From NCBI GenBank assembly GCA_910585455.1, contig CAJUEL010000007.1:1-64000 (forward strand): a stretch of DNA of 64,000 nucleotides. The letters run 5' to 3'. Source of the stretch: an uncultured Eisenbergiella sp. (GTDB lineage: Bacteria > Bacillota > Clostridia > Lachnospirales > Lachnospiraceae). The notes under the pieces are model-generated. The model was not told the DNA's origin and searched no databases. It worked only from the letters and a program-made list of their open reading frames with translations. Made by a program: the position numbers and the translations under genes. This document shows, piece after piece, positions 1 to 8,930 of the stretch (the stretch's first letter is position 1; the number at the start of each line of letters is the position of its first letter).

Positions 1-45
1 AAGAGAGCCAGGTTTCAAGGCTTAGTTGGGGTAACTGTTTATGCG

Positions 46-62
46 GTTATCCTGCAGATAAC
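46..62. repeat. Short palindrome in the left-edge sequence
   Basis: GTTATC and GATAAC arms are separated by five bases. It lies upstream of the promoter of the ATPase gene. No gene is visible in the first 200 bases; the end of any upstream gene is outside the window. Confidence 0.35.
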
Positions 63-72
63 AAGGCATATC

Positions 73-102
73 TTGACAAAAAGTTATATAAACTTATATA
101 AT
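73..102 (+). promoter_or_regulatory. Promoter of the AAA ATPase gene
   Basis: TTGACA at 73-78 is followed after 18 bases by TATAAT at 97-102. The -10 element sits inside the first of three palindromic iterons, so a protein bound there would block RNA polymerase. The next gene starts at 202 with GGAG at 191-194. Confidence 0.75.
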
Positions 103-159
103 GAAAACAAAGTTATATAAACTTATATAAGAAAAATGAAGTTATATAAGCTTATACAA
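82..159. repeat. Three 20-bp near-palindromic iterons, 29 bp apart
   Basis: Copies at 82-101, 111-130 and 140-159 start exactly 29 bp apart. The consensus is AGTTATATAAACTTATATAA, in which TTATATAA occurs twice and reads nearly the same on both strands. The third copy is slightly degenerate. The array covers the -10 region and transcript start of the ATPase gene, which suggests an autoregulatory or cooperative operator. This is inference from position. Confidence 0.7.
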
Positions 160-201
160 AAAAATTGTATAGAATGAAATTCACAAAAATGGAGTAATGA
201 T

Positions 202-1242
202 ATGAACAATCCTTTCACCCTGTCCTTTGGAAAAAAACCGCTGCAATATATATCCCGCATTTCACAAACCAATGAAATACTTGAAAATTTTGACGCACCG
301 AATCCATCTAACCAGATTTATATGATCACAGGCGTCCGTGGGCTGGGTAAAACTGTTATGATGACTACAATTGCCAACGAAATGAAAAAACGCGAAGAAT
401 GGATTGTTGTAGAACTCAATCCCACCAGAGATCTGCTGCACGGTCTGGCGGGAAAGCTGTATAGCCTGCCGGGAATGCACGCACATTTTGTGCAGGCGAA
501 GATCGATTTTTCAGCGCTGGGCTTCGGGATTTCCCTGGAAAACGCCGCACCGATGGCCGATATTGAAAGCGCGATTGCAATGATGCTGGATTTGCTTCAC
601 CAAAAATGTAAGCGGCTGCTGATCACAATTGATGAGATTACAAATTGCGAATCTGTCAGAGTGTTTTCCAGCGCCTTTCAGATTTTCTTACGGCAGGAAT
701 ACCCGGTTTTTTTGTTGATGACCGGATTATATGACAATATTTATAATCTCCAGAACGAGGATTCCCTTACCTTTTTATACAGAGCTCCCAAAATAATGCT
801 GGAGCCATTAAACTATACTGCGGTCCGAAAGCAGTATATGGATATTTTCGGGCTGAATATGGAGAAGGCCGGGGAAATGGCCGGATTGACCAAGGGCTAT
901 CCTTTCGCCTTCCAGGTATTGGGGTATCTTTGCTGGGAAAATAAAGATACAAAAACACTCGATGAAATCCTGCCAGAGTACGATCAATATCTGGAAGAAT
1001 ATGTTTACTTAAAAATCTGGTCTGAGCTTTCGCAGCTGGATCGGAAAATTCTGATCCAAATGTCTGTAAGCCGGGAAACCAGCGTCAGGAATATCCGGGA
1101 CAGTCTCAAAATGAAATCGGAACTGTTTTCCGTATACAGAGAACGTCTAAAGCGAAAGGGCGTTCTTGATACCAAAACATACGGAAAAGTGTCCTTTGCT
1201 CTGCCGCGGTTTGCGGAATTCGTGCTGACACAGGTTCTTTAA
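202..1242 (+). CDS. AAA-type ATP-binding protein with C-terminal winged helix
   Basis: This 346-residue protein has a P-loop GVRGLGKT at residues 44-51 and a Walker B stretch ITIDE at about 141-145. The last 70 residues look like a winged-helix region. The order resembles the archaeal-ATPase-like (ATPase_2/STAND-related) family, which couples NTP hydrolysis to an unknown switch. No signal peptide or membrane helix is seen. The start is set by GGAG at 191-194, seven bases upstream. It is a single-gene unit with a consensus promoter and three iterons over it. The facing ABC gene converges on it across a long hairpin. Its substrate and role are unknown; the family call is fairly secure. Confidence 0.75.
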   Translation: MNNPFTLSFGKKPLQYISRISQTNEILENFDAPNPSNQIYMITGVRGLGKTVMMTTIANEMKKREEWIVVELNPTRDLLHGLAGKLYSLPGMHAHFVQAKIDFSALGFGISLENAAPMADIESAIAMMLDLLHQKCKRLLITIDEITNCESVRVFSSAFQIFLRQEYPVFLLMTGLYDNIYNLQNEDSLTFLYRAPKIMLEPLNYTAVRKQYMDIFGLNMEKAGEMAGLTKGYPFAFQVLGYLCWENKDTKTLDEILPEYDQYLEEYVYLKIWSELSQLDRKILIQMSVSRETSVRNIRDSLKMKSELFSVYRERLKRKGVLDTKTYGKVSFALPRFAEFVLTQVL

Positions 1243-1257
1243 CGTCCCGGCCGATGT

Positions 1258-1349
1258 AGCGCCGGGTGGGCATACAGGCGGCTGCTTCCGGCAGCGTGGC
1301 AGAGAAAGCCGGGGGCAGCCCGCCTGTATGTCCGCCCAGCGCCGTATTT
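1258..1349. repeat. Long hairpin between convergent genes
   Basis: Two arms of about 36 bases (1258-1292 and about 1308-1349) are complementary with a few bulges and surround a loop of about 15 bases. The left arm contains GGCATACAGGCGG and the right arm CCGCCTGTATGTCC. It fills the gap between the ATPase stop and the stop of the last ABC gene. It could end both transcripts, although neither side has a strong T tract. Confidence 0.6.
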
Positions 1350-1393
1350 TCCGGCATGCATTGTCCCGTTTTTGGTGCGCCTGTTTCAGTTTT

Positions 1394-3166
1394 TTATGTG
1401 CGATACCATTTCGCCTGCGCGTTCCACAGCTTTGTATACACCGGGTTTTGATCGATCAGCTGTTCATGGGTGCCGCAGCCGACGATCCTGCCCTCCTTCA
1501 TGACAATGATTTTGTCCACGAATCTCGCCGTGCTCAATCTATGGGTCACAAATATTTTGATGCTTTCCGGATCCAGCTTCAGCATGCTTTGCAGAATCTG
1601 TTCCTCCACCAGCGGATCCAGCGCCGCCGTCGGCTCGTCAAAGGCTATGACATGATGGGCCTTGTAAAGCCCCCGGGCGATGGCAAGCTTCTGCCAGTTT
1701 CCGCCGGAAAGCTCTGCCCCTCCGAATTCCCTGCCAAGCCCTGCGTCCAGCGTAAGGGAACCGAACCGGAAGGATACGCTTTCCAGAAGGCTTTGTATCC
1801 GCGCTTCATCGACCGGCGCGCTGCTGTCACTGATCGCCACGTTTTCCTGCAGGGTCAGCGCATAGCGGCAAAAATCCTGAAACACGGCGGATATATCCCG
1901 GTAAATGCATTCCTCCCGGACGCCGCCGAGTGCATCCCTGCCATAATATACTTCCCCGCTGTCCGGCTGGTACAGACCGAGCAGCATTTTCACCATGGTC
2001 GTTTTGCCGGAGCCGTTTTCTCCCACCACAGCCACGCTTTCCCCGGGCAAAACGTCAAAGGAAATTCCCGCCAGCGCCTCTTTCCAGGACGTATAGGAAA
2101 AATGCACATCCGCAAAACGGATTCCCGCCTGTGCCGAAATATCGTTTTTCTCCTCGCCGCCGCGCTCTTCATAATCCAGCACCTTATAATAATACTTTCC
2201 TTTCAGCCCGCATTGGAAGCTGAACATTGCGAGATCGCAGATTCTGCCAAAATTCGATTTCAGGGTATTGACCGCGCCGATGGACGCCCCGAAGGCTCCG
2301 ACCGTAATATCTCCCTGCAAGACCAGCCAGACCACAATGCCATAGGTCAGCATCACCGTCAGGACATTGACCAGCTGATTGATTATATCCAAAATCGTGT
2401 TTTTCTTCTGCTGCGCCCATCGTTCCCCGTGATATGCCTCCCGTTCCTTCTCCCACAGCTCCAAAAACCAGGACGCATTCCGGCACACCCGCGTCTCCTT
2501 GATATTCTGGGGAGCGGTCAAAACGCTTTCGTAATATTTTTTCCTCCGTAAAACCGGCTGCACCCTGTCAACCAGCCGATACTGCCATTTCGACTTCAAA
2601 AACCGGGCAAAGATGTCCGGCGCCAGCGCCAGAAACGCGATCGTCACCAAAGCCGGATGGAAGGTAAACAGCACGGAGGAAACCGCAAGAAACTGGAACA
2701 GGTATAGCAAAAGCTCCGAAGAAAACATCATCGTCATGAAGCGCAGCTCCCTCGAGGCGCTGGATGCGAGATCGATGTCCTTATACAGCTCGCTGTGCTC
2801 GTAATTGACCAGGGAGATTTTGGCCGTCTTGTAGTTCATGTTGTTTTGCAGCACCGTCTCGAACTCACTGCCGAAATAATTCACGTGGCAGCGAAAAAGC
2901 GGATATACGACCACATACAACAGCTGCACCACCACAAATACCAGAAAGATGCGGTAAATCCTGTCCTCCACGCCCGCCGCCTCTGCAGCCTGCTGCGCGG
3001 CGTCAAAAATGCTCCGCTCCAGATACACCTTCACGGGACTGACGAGCGCCGGCAGGAGCGAAAGCAGCGCCATTAGCAGACATACTCCCGTCTTTTGCGT
3101 CACGAAGGTCTTATAGGTGGTAAAAAAGATATTCCATATGCTCCGTTCCTTTTTCTGCCCTTTCAT
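1394..3166 (-). CDS. ABC exporter, fused membrane and ATPase domains (fourth of four)
   Basis: This 590-residue protein has an N-terminal six-helix exporter domain (about 1-330) and a C-terminal ATPase domain. The ATPase has Walker A GENGSGKTT, a variant signature LSGGN, Walker B with FDEPTAALDP, and the switch histidine in FVTHRLS. The reading frame opens further upstream, but the ATG at 3166 is preferred: it overlaps the previous stop as ATGA and has GGGAGG upstream. This coupling implies a heterodimer with the gene at 3163-4935. There is no C39 peptidase domain, so a peptide substrate would need separate processing. The substrate is unknown; the operon lies next to a small secreted peptide gene, so peptide export is inferred. 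Confidence 0.88.
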   Translation of the reverse strand: MKGQKKERSIWNIFFTTYKTFVTQKTGVCLLMALLSLLPALVSPVKVYLERSIFDAAQQAAEAAGVEDRIYRIFLVFVVVQLLYVVVYPLFRCHVNYFGSEFETVLQNNMNYKTAKISLVNYEHSELYKDIDLASSASRELRFMTMMFSSELLLYLFQFLAVSSVLFTFHPALVTIAFLALAPDIFARFLKSKWQYRLVDRVQPVLRRKKYYESVLTAPQNIKETRVCRNASWFLELWEKEREAYHGERWAQQKKNTILDIINQLVNVLTVMLTYGIVVWLVLQGDITVGAFGASIGAVNTLKSNFGRICDLAMFSFQCGLKGKYYYKVLDYEERGGEEKNDISAQAGIRFADVHFSYTSWKEALAGISFDVLPGESVAVVGENGSGKTTMVKMLLGLYQPDSGEVYYGRDALGGVREECIYRDISAVFQDFCRYALTLQENVAISDSSAPVDEARIQSLLESVSFRFGSLTLDAGLGREFGGAELSGGNWQKLAIARGLYKAHHVIAFDEPTAALDPLVEEQILQSMLKLDPESIKIFVTHRLSTARFVDKIIVMKEGRIVGCGTHEQLIDQNPVYTKLWNAQAKWYRT

Positions 3167-4935
3167 GCCTCTTTTCCCTCCCCGGTATACCACTTCTTCT
3201 GGCTGTCGTACATCCTTCTGTACAGCCCGTTTTGTCCGTAAAGCGTGTCATGAGAGCCCTTTTCTACGACCCTCCCGCCGCCAAGCACCAGAATTTCATC
3301 CGCCATGCGGGCGGACGCCAGACGATGGGTGATAAACAGCGTCGTTTTATTCCGGGCAATCCGTCCGAAGTGGTTATAAATTTCATTTTCCGCGATCGGG
3401 TCCAGCGCCGACGTGGGCTCATCCAGCAAAATCACGGGCGCGTCCCGGTACAGCGCCCGGGCAAAGGCGAGCCGCTGCCACTCTCCGCCAGAGAGATTGA
3501 CGCCATCCTCATAAATTTCTCCCAGATGCGTATTTACCCCATCCGGCAGCCGGGAAATCCGCTCCTGCAGCTCCATTTCCTCCAGCGCCCTTTGCGCCCT
3601 GTCCGGCTCCTGTGTTTTTCCAAAGACAATATTGTCCAGAACCGACACATAATAACGGGAAAAATCCTGGAAAACGGCGGCAAAGCACCGGTACAGCTCC
3701 TGCTGTCCGTATTCGCGGATATTTCTGCCATTCAGCAGAATCTCCCCCTCCTCCACCTCGTAAAGCCTCAGCATCAGCTTGACAATCGTGCTCTTGCCCG
3801 CTCCGTTTTCTCCCACCAGCGCATATTGCTTTCCCTTTTCCATGCAAAAGCTCATGTGCTCCAGCACTTTGGTCCCATTGGGGTAGCAAAAGGTAACGTC
3901 CTTAAACTCCAGGGATTCAAAGGCCGCTGCCGCCCCGCTTTCCTCCCCTTCTGCCGCCATGCCTCCCTGATCCGGCAAAGCCATGAAATCGTTATATTCC
4001 TTCCAGAACCGCCTCTGCTCCATCAGCCCGTTAAAAACCGTGCGGATCTTATTCTGCGTTGACAGATTCAGATTTGCCGCCGCATGAGAGGCCGCGATGA
4101 AAAGACCGATGGAAATCCTGCCCTGCAGCACGCCGGGCAGCATGGCGATCATCAACAGGACCGTACAGACATAGCCTGCCGTATCGATCATGCTGAAGGT
4201 CAATCCATATTTGTAATCATATTTCCGCATTTCCTTACGCTGTCCAAGCAAAAAGGAGGAACGCTTTTGATTGATATAATCCGTGAAGCCAAACAGCTTC
4301 TTTTCATGGGCGTACTGCTTCGTATTTTCCACCGAATCCAGATAGACCACCCGGCGCTCCGTCTCCGCAAACTGCCGGTTGAGGGAAAAGAAATTTTTCG
4401 CCGACCGGTCCGCAAAAAAGAGAAGCACGATAAACAGCAGGGCAAAGATCACCGCGCTCACCGCCGAAACCGAGCAGATAATCGTAAAAAACCCCACAAC
4501 GCCGATCATCGCCGACAGCAGATCGCAGAAATTCCGCACAAGGTCCCCCAGCTTTTGATCCATATTTTTCTCAATCCGGGCATACAGATCCAATACCTCC
4601 TTATCTTCCGTGCACTGATATTGAATCCGCTGCATTTTCCCGATTCTCTGCCTGCCAAAATAAGTATCCAGCCGCATCCACAGCCGTTCGTATAAAAGCT
4701 CTGCAAGCACCGGCATCAGATAGGTGCACGCGTACCCGCCCGCCAGAAACAGAAGCGGGCTGATGATCTCCCACGAAACCGGCGCGCCCTCCAAAAAGAC
4801 CAGAATCACATCGACGACCTGCTCCTCACATTTCACAATCAGGGGCATCATCACCCCGGATACCGCGGCGAAAAGCAGCAGGGGGATGATCAGCTTTTTG
4901 TTTTTCTTCCAAATGACAAATAATGTGCTGCCCAT
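3163..4935 (-). CDS. ABC exporter, fused membrane and ATPase domains (third of four)
   Basis: A 590-residue half-transporter of MsbA/peptide-exporter type. The membrane domain covers about residues 1-320. The ATPase has Walker A GENGAGKST, signature LSGGE, Walker B LLDEPTSALDP and H-loop FITHRLASAR. The ATG at 4935 follows AAAGGA by six bases. The gene lies 34 bases after the previous exporter and is coupled by an ATGA overlap to the next. The two pairs (6768-8564 with 4970-6805, and this gene with 1394-3166) look like two heterodimeric exporters made from one message. All four keep the catalytic glutamate after Walker B, so none of the sites looks degenerate. Confidence 0.88.
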   Translation of the reverse strand: MGSTLFVIWKKNKKLIIPLLLFAAVSGVMMPLIVKCEEQVVDVILVFLEGAPVSWEIISPLLFLAGGYACTYLMPVLAELLYERLWMRLDTYFGRQRIGKMQRIQYQCTEDKEVLDLYARIEKNMDQKLGDLVRNFCDLLSAMIGVVGFFTIICSVSAVSAVIFALLFIVLLFFADRSAKNFFSLNRQFAETERRVVYLDSVENTKQYAHEKKLFGFTDYINQKRSSFLLGQRKEMRKYDYKYGLTFSMIDTAGYVCTVLLMIAMLPGVLQGRISIGLFIAASHAAANLNLSTQNKIRTVFNGLMEQRRFWKEYNDFMALPDQGGMAAEGEESGAAAAFESLEFKDVTFCYPNGTKVLEHMSFCMEKGKQYALVGENGAGKSTIVKLMLRLYEVEEGEILLNGRNIREYGQQELYRCFAAVFQDFSRYYVSVLDNIVFGKTQEPDRAQRALEEMELQERISRLPDGVNTHLGEIYEDGVNLSGGEWQRLAFARALYRDAPVILLDEPTSALDPIAENEIYNHFGRIARNKTTLFITHRLASARMADEILVLGGGRVVEKGSHDTLYGQNGLYRRMYDSQKKWYTGEGKEA

Positions 4936-4969
4936 ATGTATTCCTTTCTAATGATATCATGATATTCTG

Positions 4970-6805
4970 TTATGCCTCTTCCACATACCATTCCTTCTGG
5001 CTGTCATACATTTCCTTAAAATATCCATTTTTTTGGATCAGCTCCTCATAAGTGCCTTCCTCTTCAATCCGGCCATCCCGAAGTACCAATATCCGGTCTG
5101 CCAGTTTCACGGCTCCCAGCCGATGCGTAATCAACACCGCCGTTTTCCCTCTGCAGATCTGGGCGAATTTCTGATAAATTCTCGATTCCTCCAGCGGATC
5201 AATCGCGGCCGTCGGTTCGTCAAGCACAATCAAATCATGGTTCCGATAAATCCCCCTGCCAATTACCACTCTCTGCCACTGTCCTCCCGACAATTCTGTT
5301 CCGCCAAATTCCCGATCCAGTATGGTATCCATGGAAAGCGCTCCGCCTACAAGCAACTGCTCTACATCTGACTCCCTGCAAACATTCTGCAATCGTTCTT
5401 CCTCTATCAGGAAATCGCTGCTGATTGTGATATTTTCCAATAAGCTCAGCTTATACCTGTGGAGCTTTTGAAACACCGCAGAAACACGGATTGGCATAGC
5501 TGTTGCAATGCTATCACCCCTCTTGCCGCCATAAGAAATTCTTCCCTCTGTCGGTGCATACAGCCCCATAATCAGCTTGGACAATGTTGACTTTCCGCTT
5601 CCGTTTTCACCTACTACTGCAATAATTTCGCCGGCTTTTATGCGAAGTGAGATATTCCTCAGGGCCTCTTTTTTCGCGTGTGGATACCGAAAATTCACAT
5701 GCTCTAAAACAATATCCTGCTCTACCCTACAGCCCGTGCCAGCATCAACAACCTGATTCCTTTTCCAGTTGGATTCGTCCTTTCCTTTTCGTTGAAAGTC
5801 CACAAAGTTCTCAATCGACCCAATGCTCTGAGAGGCGGTCCCGATCCGTTCTACTACCATCTTATTCATAAACCGGAACAGATTCGAAACCGTCGCGATA
5901 ACCGCCGCAAAGGTTCCGACGGTAACGCTTCCATTTACAACCGATATAAACAAAATACCAATCGTTGCACCATAGCCACAGGCAGCTACAAACTGCAACA
6001 GCACCTGCTTAAAATTCTCACGCAGCGTAACCTTTTTCCGGATTTGATATTGTTCGTGCAGGCTGTTTCCATATAATTCTTTGAAATAGCCGGAAGCTCC
6101 CAGTATCCGGGTGTCCCGCATGCAATCCTTTTCTGTCAGACATTTCTCATAGCATTCCGTTTTCCTTCTCCAGAACGCATCCTGATCCTCCAGCTTCTTA
6201 TATTGCCAGGATGCCGCAAAACGGGATAACAGTGCCGGGACAAACGCCACCGCAATAATGCTGGCAAGCTCCGGACTTTTTCCCACAAAATAAACCGCCA
6301 TGAAGATAAAATACGGAATATAGTAGGTCACTGTATCCATCACGGTCAGGAAATACGACTGTACCTGGTTTGCTCCGTTTTTCGCCTTCTCCATCCTTTC
6401 CAATGCTTCCACATCTTCAAAATCCAACAGATTGATATTCGAAATCCGTTCCGCCAAAAGCTGCTGCATGCCATGACCGATTTTCAACACAACAATCTCA
6501 CTATAGCAATTACTGACCCCATCCAACACATGGTACAGCAAAAATCCTGTTCCCATGAAAGCCAGAGACGCTACCAACATCCCCGCGCCCTTTTTTCCTT
6601 CTCCCGCCAGCTGGATCGTATCAAAAAAATATTGCAGGCTCAGGGTCTGAAGCATCCAGGTAAATGAATAAAACACATTCAGTAACACATATACCAGACT
6701 GTCAAATGGAAAAAGATGAAACACCTTTCCAATGCACCACAAAGTACAATCCAGAATTTTAACCCGATTATTCATACCAGCTGCTTTGAGATTGATACAT
6801 CTCAT
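4970..6805 (-). CDS. ABC exporter, fused membrane and ATPase domains (second of four)
   Basis: This 611-residue protein has several N-terminal membrane helices and an ATPase domain with Walker A GENGSGKST, canonical signature LSGGQ, Walker B LIVLDEPTAAIDP and H-loop LITHRLGAVK. The chosen start (6805) overlaps the preceding gene by 38 bases and has GGAAAGGG about seven bases upstream. An ATG at 6775 would reduce the overlap to eight bases but has a weaker ribosome site. The overlap points to translational coupling and pairing with the 598-residue exporter upstream. It is co-transcribed with the other three exporters. Confidence 0.88.
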   Translation of the reverse strand: MRCINLKAAGMNNRVKILDCTLWCIGKVFHLFPFDSLVYVLLNVFYSFTWMLQTLSLQYFFDTIQLAGEGKKGAGMLVASLAFMGTGFLLYHVLDGVSNCYSEIVVLKIGHGMQQLLAERISNINLLDFEDVEALERMEKAKNGANQVQSYFLTVMDTVTYYIPYFIFMAVYFVGKSPELASIIAVAFVPALLSRFAASWQYKKLEDQDAFWRRKTECYEKCLTEKDCMRDTRILGASGYFKELYGNSLHEQYQIRKKVTLRENFKQVLLQFVAACGYGATIGILFISVVNGSVTVGTFAAVIATVSNLFRFMNKMVVERIGTASQSIGSIENFVDFQRKGKDESNWKRNQVVDAGTGCRVEQDIVLEHVNFRYPHAKKEALRNISLRIKAGEIIAVVGENGSGKSTLSKLIMGLYAPTEGRISYGGKRGDSIATAMPIRVSAVFQKLHRYKLSLLENITISSDFLIEEERLQNVCRESDVEQLLVGGALSMDTILDREFGGTELSGGQWQRVVIGRGIYRNHDLIVLDEPTAAIDPLEESRIYQKFAQICRGKTAVLITHRLGAVKLADRILVLRDGRIEEEGTYEELIQKNGYFKEMYDSQKEWYVEEA

Positions 6806-8564
6806 AATAAATCCCTTTCCTCTTTATCAATTCCTCATGCTTTCCCCGTTCAGCTACAGTGCCATTCGCAACAACCAGAATCTGATCCGCAATTCTGGCG
6901 GCTCCCAGGCGATGTGTGATATAAATCGTAAAAGTATTATCACTCATTTTTTGAAACAGTTTATAAATATTGCTCTCCTGTACAGGATCAACCGCTGCTG
7001 TCGGTTCATCCAGAATCTGAACAGGTGCATTCGAATACATCATTCGCGCCAGAATCAGCCGTTGCCATTGCCCCAGCGATAACTCTGTCGCCTCCTTCCC
7101 AAGATATCCAAGCTCAGTATCTATCCCCTTTTCCAGGCTGTTTATCTTTTCCTCCAATCCAACCTTACGGATCACCTCCCGGATTTTTGTCTCATCTGTC
7201 CGCATCGTACTGCCCAGTTTGACATTGTCCCGGATTGAAATGCTATATCTCGCAAAATTCTGGTTCACAACGGAAAAGGCGGCTTTTATATCACAATAAG
7301 AATACTCCCGCAATTCCTTACCATTGATCAGAATTTCTCCGCTGTATTGATCATAAAAACCCAGAAGCAGCTTGACAATCGTTGATTTTCCCGCACCGTT
7401 TTGACCCACAAACGCGTATGCTGCTCCCTTTTTCATCAAAAAAGAGCAATCCTTTAGTATGTCGGTCTCCGTATTCGGATAGCGAAATGTGACATGACGA
7501 AATTCAATTGTCTCAATACACAATCCATCCCGTTTTCCCGGCGCATCCGCTGCTCCACTTTTTTCCGCCATGGAAAAAAAGCGATACAGCTCCCGGCTAT
7601 ATTCTGCAGAAGCCGCCAAAGAAAACATGGCTTCAGATAGTTCCCATGACATCGTCTGCACCAGGTTCAACACAGCCGTTGTCAACGCAATAAACAGGCC
7701 TGACGTAATAGTGCCTTTCAAAAATGCGGGAAGTAAAAGCCCAATGATGAAAACCGCCAGGAACAATGTAAAAATGGAACCGCTTTTTAAATTGATGAAA
7801 GTTCGCTCCTGAATCTTCTTTTCAATTCTATAGGTCTTTTCATAAAGCAGTGCCAGCTTCTTACGAATCGCATCGCTATATCCATACAGATTTCTCTCCT
7901 CCGCATCCTCCCGTCCGCACAGCACCTCATACAGATAACGATATCCTCTTTTAACCCCTTCCTCTTCCTGAAACATACTGTAGTTTTCTTTTCCGGCTTT
8001 CATCGCGATTTTATAAAAGGGGAGGCAGATAGCGATCATCACACAGCCCACCCAGACCGATGCATCCAGAATGATCAACAAAATGGAGCAGATTGTGATG
8101 ACCAGCCTGACAACGCCGATCAAATTCATCGTAATTGTTAAAAATCTATCCCCGGGTTCCCGGATTACCCGGTCAATGAACGCTTTGTTCTCATTGTCTT
8201 CAATGTACGCAAATTCTAAAAGCCCGCATTTTTGAATCATCATTTCCTTCAAAAACACGTCCAGCTTCCTTTTTCCCATATCCACGATAAATCCGTTGAC
8301 AGCCGGAATCATAATCTGGAAAAACTGTGTAAAAACCAGCAATATAATCAATAAATACGGCATATGCCCCTGCCCTGACGCTGTATCCTTTAGCCTTAAA
8401 ATATGGTCTACACAATTGGCAATTAACAGCGTCTGCATGGCAGGCAAAACCGCTTCAAATATTGACAATACAATGATTGCTGCCATTTGAACCGGCATTT
8501 TTTTACATACATACCAAAAAACAGGATAATGCCCGTCTTTCTTTGCCTTCTTCTCTTTCATCAC
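6768..8564 (-). CDS. ABC exporter, fused membrane and ATPase domains (first of four)
   Basis: This 598-residue half-transporter is the first gene of the exporter operon. The ATPase domain has Walker A GQNGAGKST, an unusual signature LSLGQ, Walker B with ILDEPTAAVDP, and YITHRLGAAR. Start choice is between GTG at 8564 and ATG at 8561, both served by GGAG about 10-13 bases upstream. Upstream lies a divergent promoter region shared with the small peptide gene at 8778. A TTGCTT/TATACT promoter on this strand uses one arm of a perfect 18-bp inverted repeat. This suggests that exporter and peptide are controlled together. Export of the peptide or immunity to it is inferred, not shown. Confidence 0.88.
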   Translation of the reverse strand: MMKEKKAKKDGHYPVFWYVCKKMPVQMAAIIVLSIFEAVLPAMQTLLIANCVDHILRLKDTASGQGHMPYLLIILLVFTQFFQIMIPAVNGFIVDMGKRKLDVFLKEMMIQKCGLLEFAYIEDNENKAFIDRVIREPGDRFLTITMNLIGVVRLVITICSILLIILDASVWVGCVMIAICLPFYKIAMKAGKENYSMFQEEEGVKRGYRYLYEVLCGREDAEERNLYGYSDAIRKKLALLYEKTYRIEKKIQERTFINLKSGSIFTLFLAVFIIGLLLPAFLKGTITSGLFIALTTAVLNLVQTMSWELSEAMFSLAASAEYSRELYRFFSMAEKSGAADAPGKRDGLCIETIEFRHVTFRYPNTETDILKDCSFLMKKGAAYAFVGQNGAGKSTIVKLLLGFYDQYSGEILINGKELREYSYCDIKAAFSVVNQNFARYSISIRDNVKLGSTMRTDETKIREVIRKVGLEEKINSLEKGIDTELGYLGKEATELSLGQWQRLILARMMYSNAPVQILDEPTAAVDPVQESNIYKLFQKMSDNTFTIYITHRLGAARIADQILVVANGTVAERGKHEELIKRKGIYYEMYQSQSSWYE

Positions 8565-8648
8565 GGCCTATTATCTCCTATCCAATCGTCTGATACCTGT
8601 TTTCGCGGATTGTGGCTACCTCTCTTGCATACGAATCACACAGCATTC

Positions 8649-8676
8649 AGTATAGCAGTTCCAAACATAAAAGCAA
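8649..8676 (-). promoter_or_regulatory. Promoter of the ABC exporter operon
   Basis: On the minus strand TTGCTT (8671-8676) is followed after 16 bases by TATACT (8649-8654). The -35 element lies inside the left arm of the 18-bp inverted repeat. Confidence 0.55.
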
Positions 8677-8723
8677 ATACCAAAACCGGAACATGGAATA
8701 TTCTTGTTTTGGTATTTGCTTTT
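8669..8723. promoter_or_regulatory. Perfect 18-bp inverted repeat between divergent promoters
   Basis: Arms 8669-8686 and 8706-8723 are exact complements (AAAAGCAAATACCAAAAC and its reverse complement) around a 19-base spacer. Each arm therefore presents the same outward-reading sequence, ending in TTGCTTTT, to one of the two divergent genes. In both directions TTGCTT is followed after exactly 16 bases by a -10-like hexamer. This is a strong candidate binding site for the adjacent HTH/TPR regulator. Confidence 0.7.
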
Positions 8724-8743
8724 GTCGTACAATATGCTATTCT
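8716..8743 (+). promoter_or_regulatory. Promoter of the small peptide gene
   Basis: TTGCTT (8716-8721), 16 bases, then TATTCT (8738-8743). It mirrors the promoter on the other strand. The predicted leader before the AUG is only about 30 bases and carries AGGAGG at 8766-8771. Confidence 0.5.
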
Positions 8744-8777
8744 GCTTCTGATCAATCATTTTCACAGGAGGATTCCC

Positions 8778-8930
8778 ATGAAAAAATTAATTGCAAGAAT
8801 CGCAGCACTTTTACTGGTTGGAGTTTTGCTCATTCAGCCGGAATATCCCGATCCTGTTCCGGAAACCAATGATGGCGGTATTAGTATACTGAATCTCGGT
8901 GATGGAGATCCCCCTCCCAAGAAAAATTAA
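8778..8930 (+). CDS. Small secreted peptide, putative signalling or bacteriocin precursor
   Basis: The 50-codon gene starts six bases after AGGAGG. Residues 1-20 have lysines 2-3, Arg7 and an unbroken hydrophobic run, typical of an export signal. The remaining 30 residues are hydrophilic, rich in Pro, Asp and Gly, and end in DPPPKKN. This layout (short signal, short charged C-terminus) matches precursors of Phr/PapR/NprX-type pheromones, whose mature form is a C-terminal oligopeptide. It lies divergent from four ABC exporters, and its stop overlaps by four bases the stop of the convergent HTH/TPR regulator. No cysteines, double-glycine leader or modification enzyme gene is seen nearby. A secreted bacteriocin is the main alternative. 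Confidence 0.7.
   Translation: MKKLIARIAALLLVGVLLIQPEYPDPVPETNDGGISILNLGDGDPPPKKN

Noticed and set aside
1328..2551. 407-codon plus-strand open frame
   Set aside because: It is antisense to the fourth ABC exporter, is rich in His, Arg and Pro and lacks a ribosome site. Similar long shadows opposite ileS, the GH35 and the glycyl-radical genes were rejected for the same reason.
8778..8930. Lanthipeptide or other modified-peptide precursor
   Set aside because: The peptide has no cysteine, little Ser/Thr, no double-glycine leader and no modification enzyme gene beside it.
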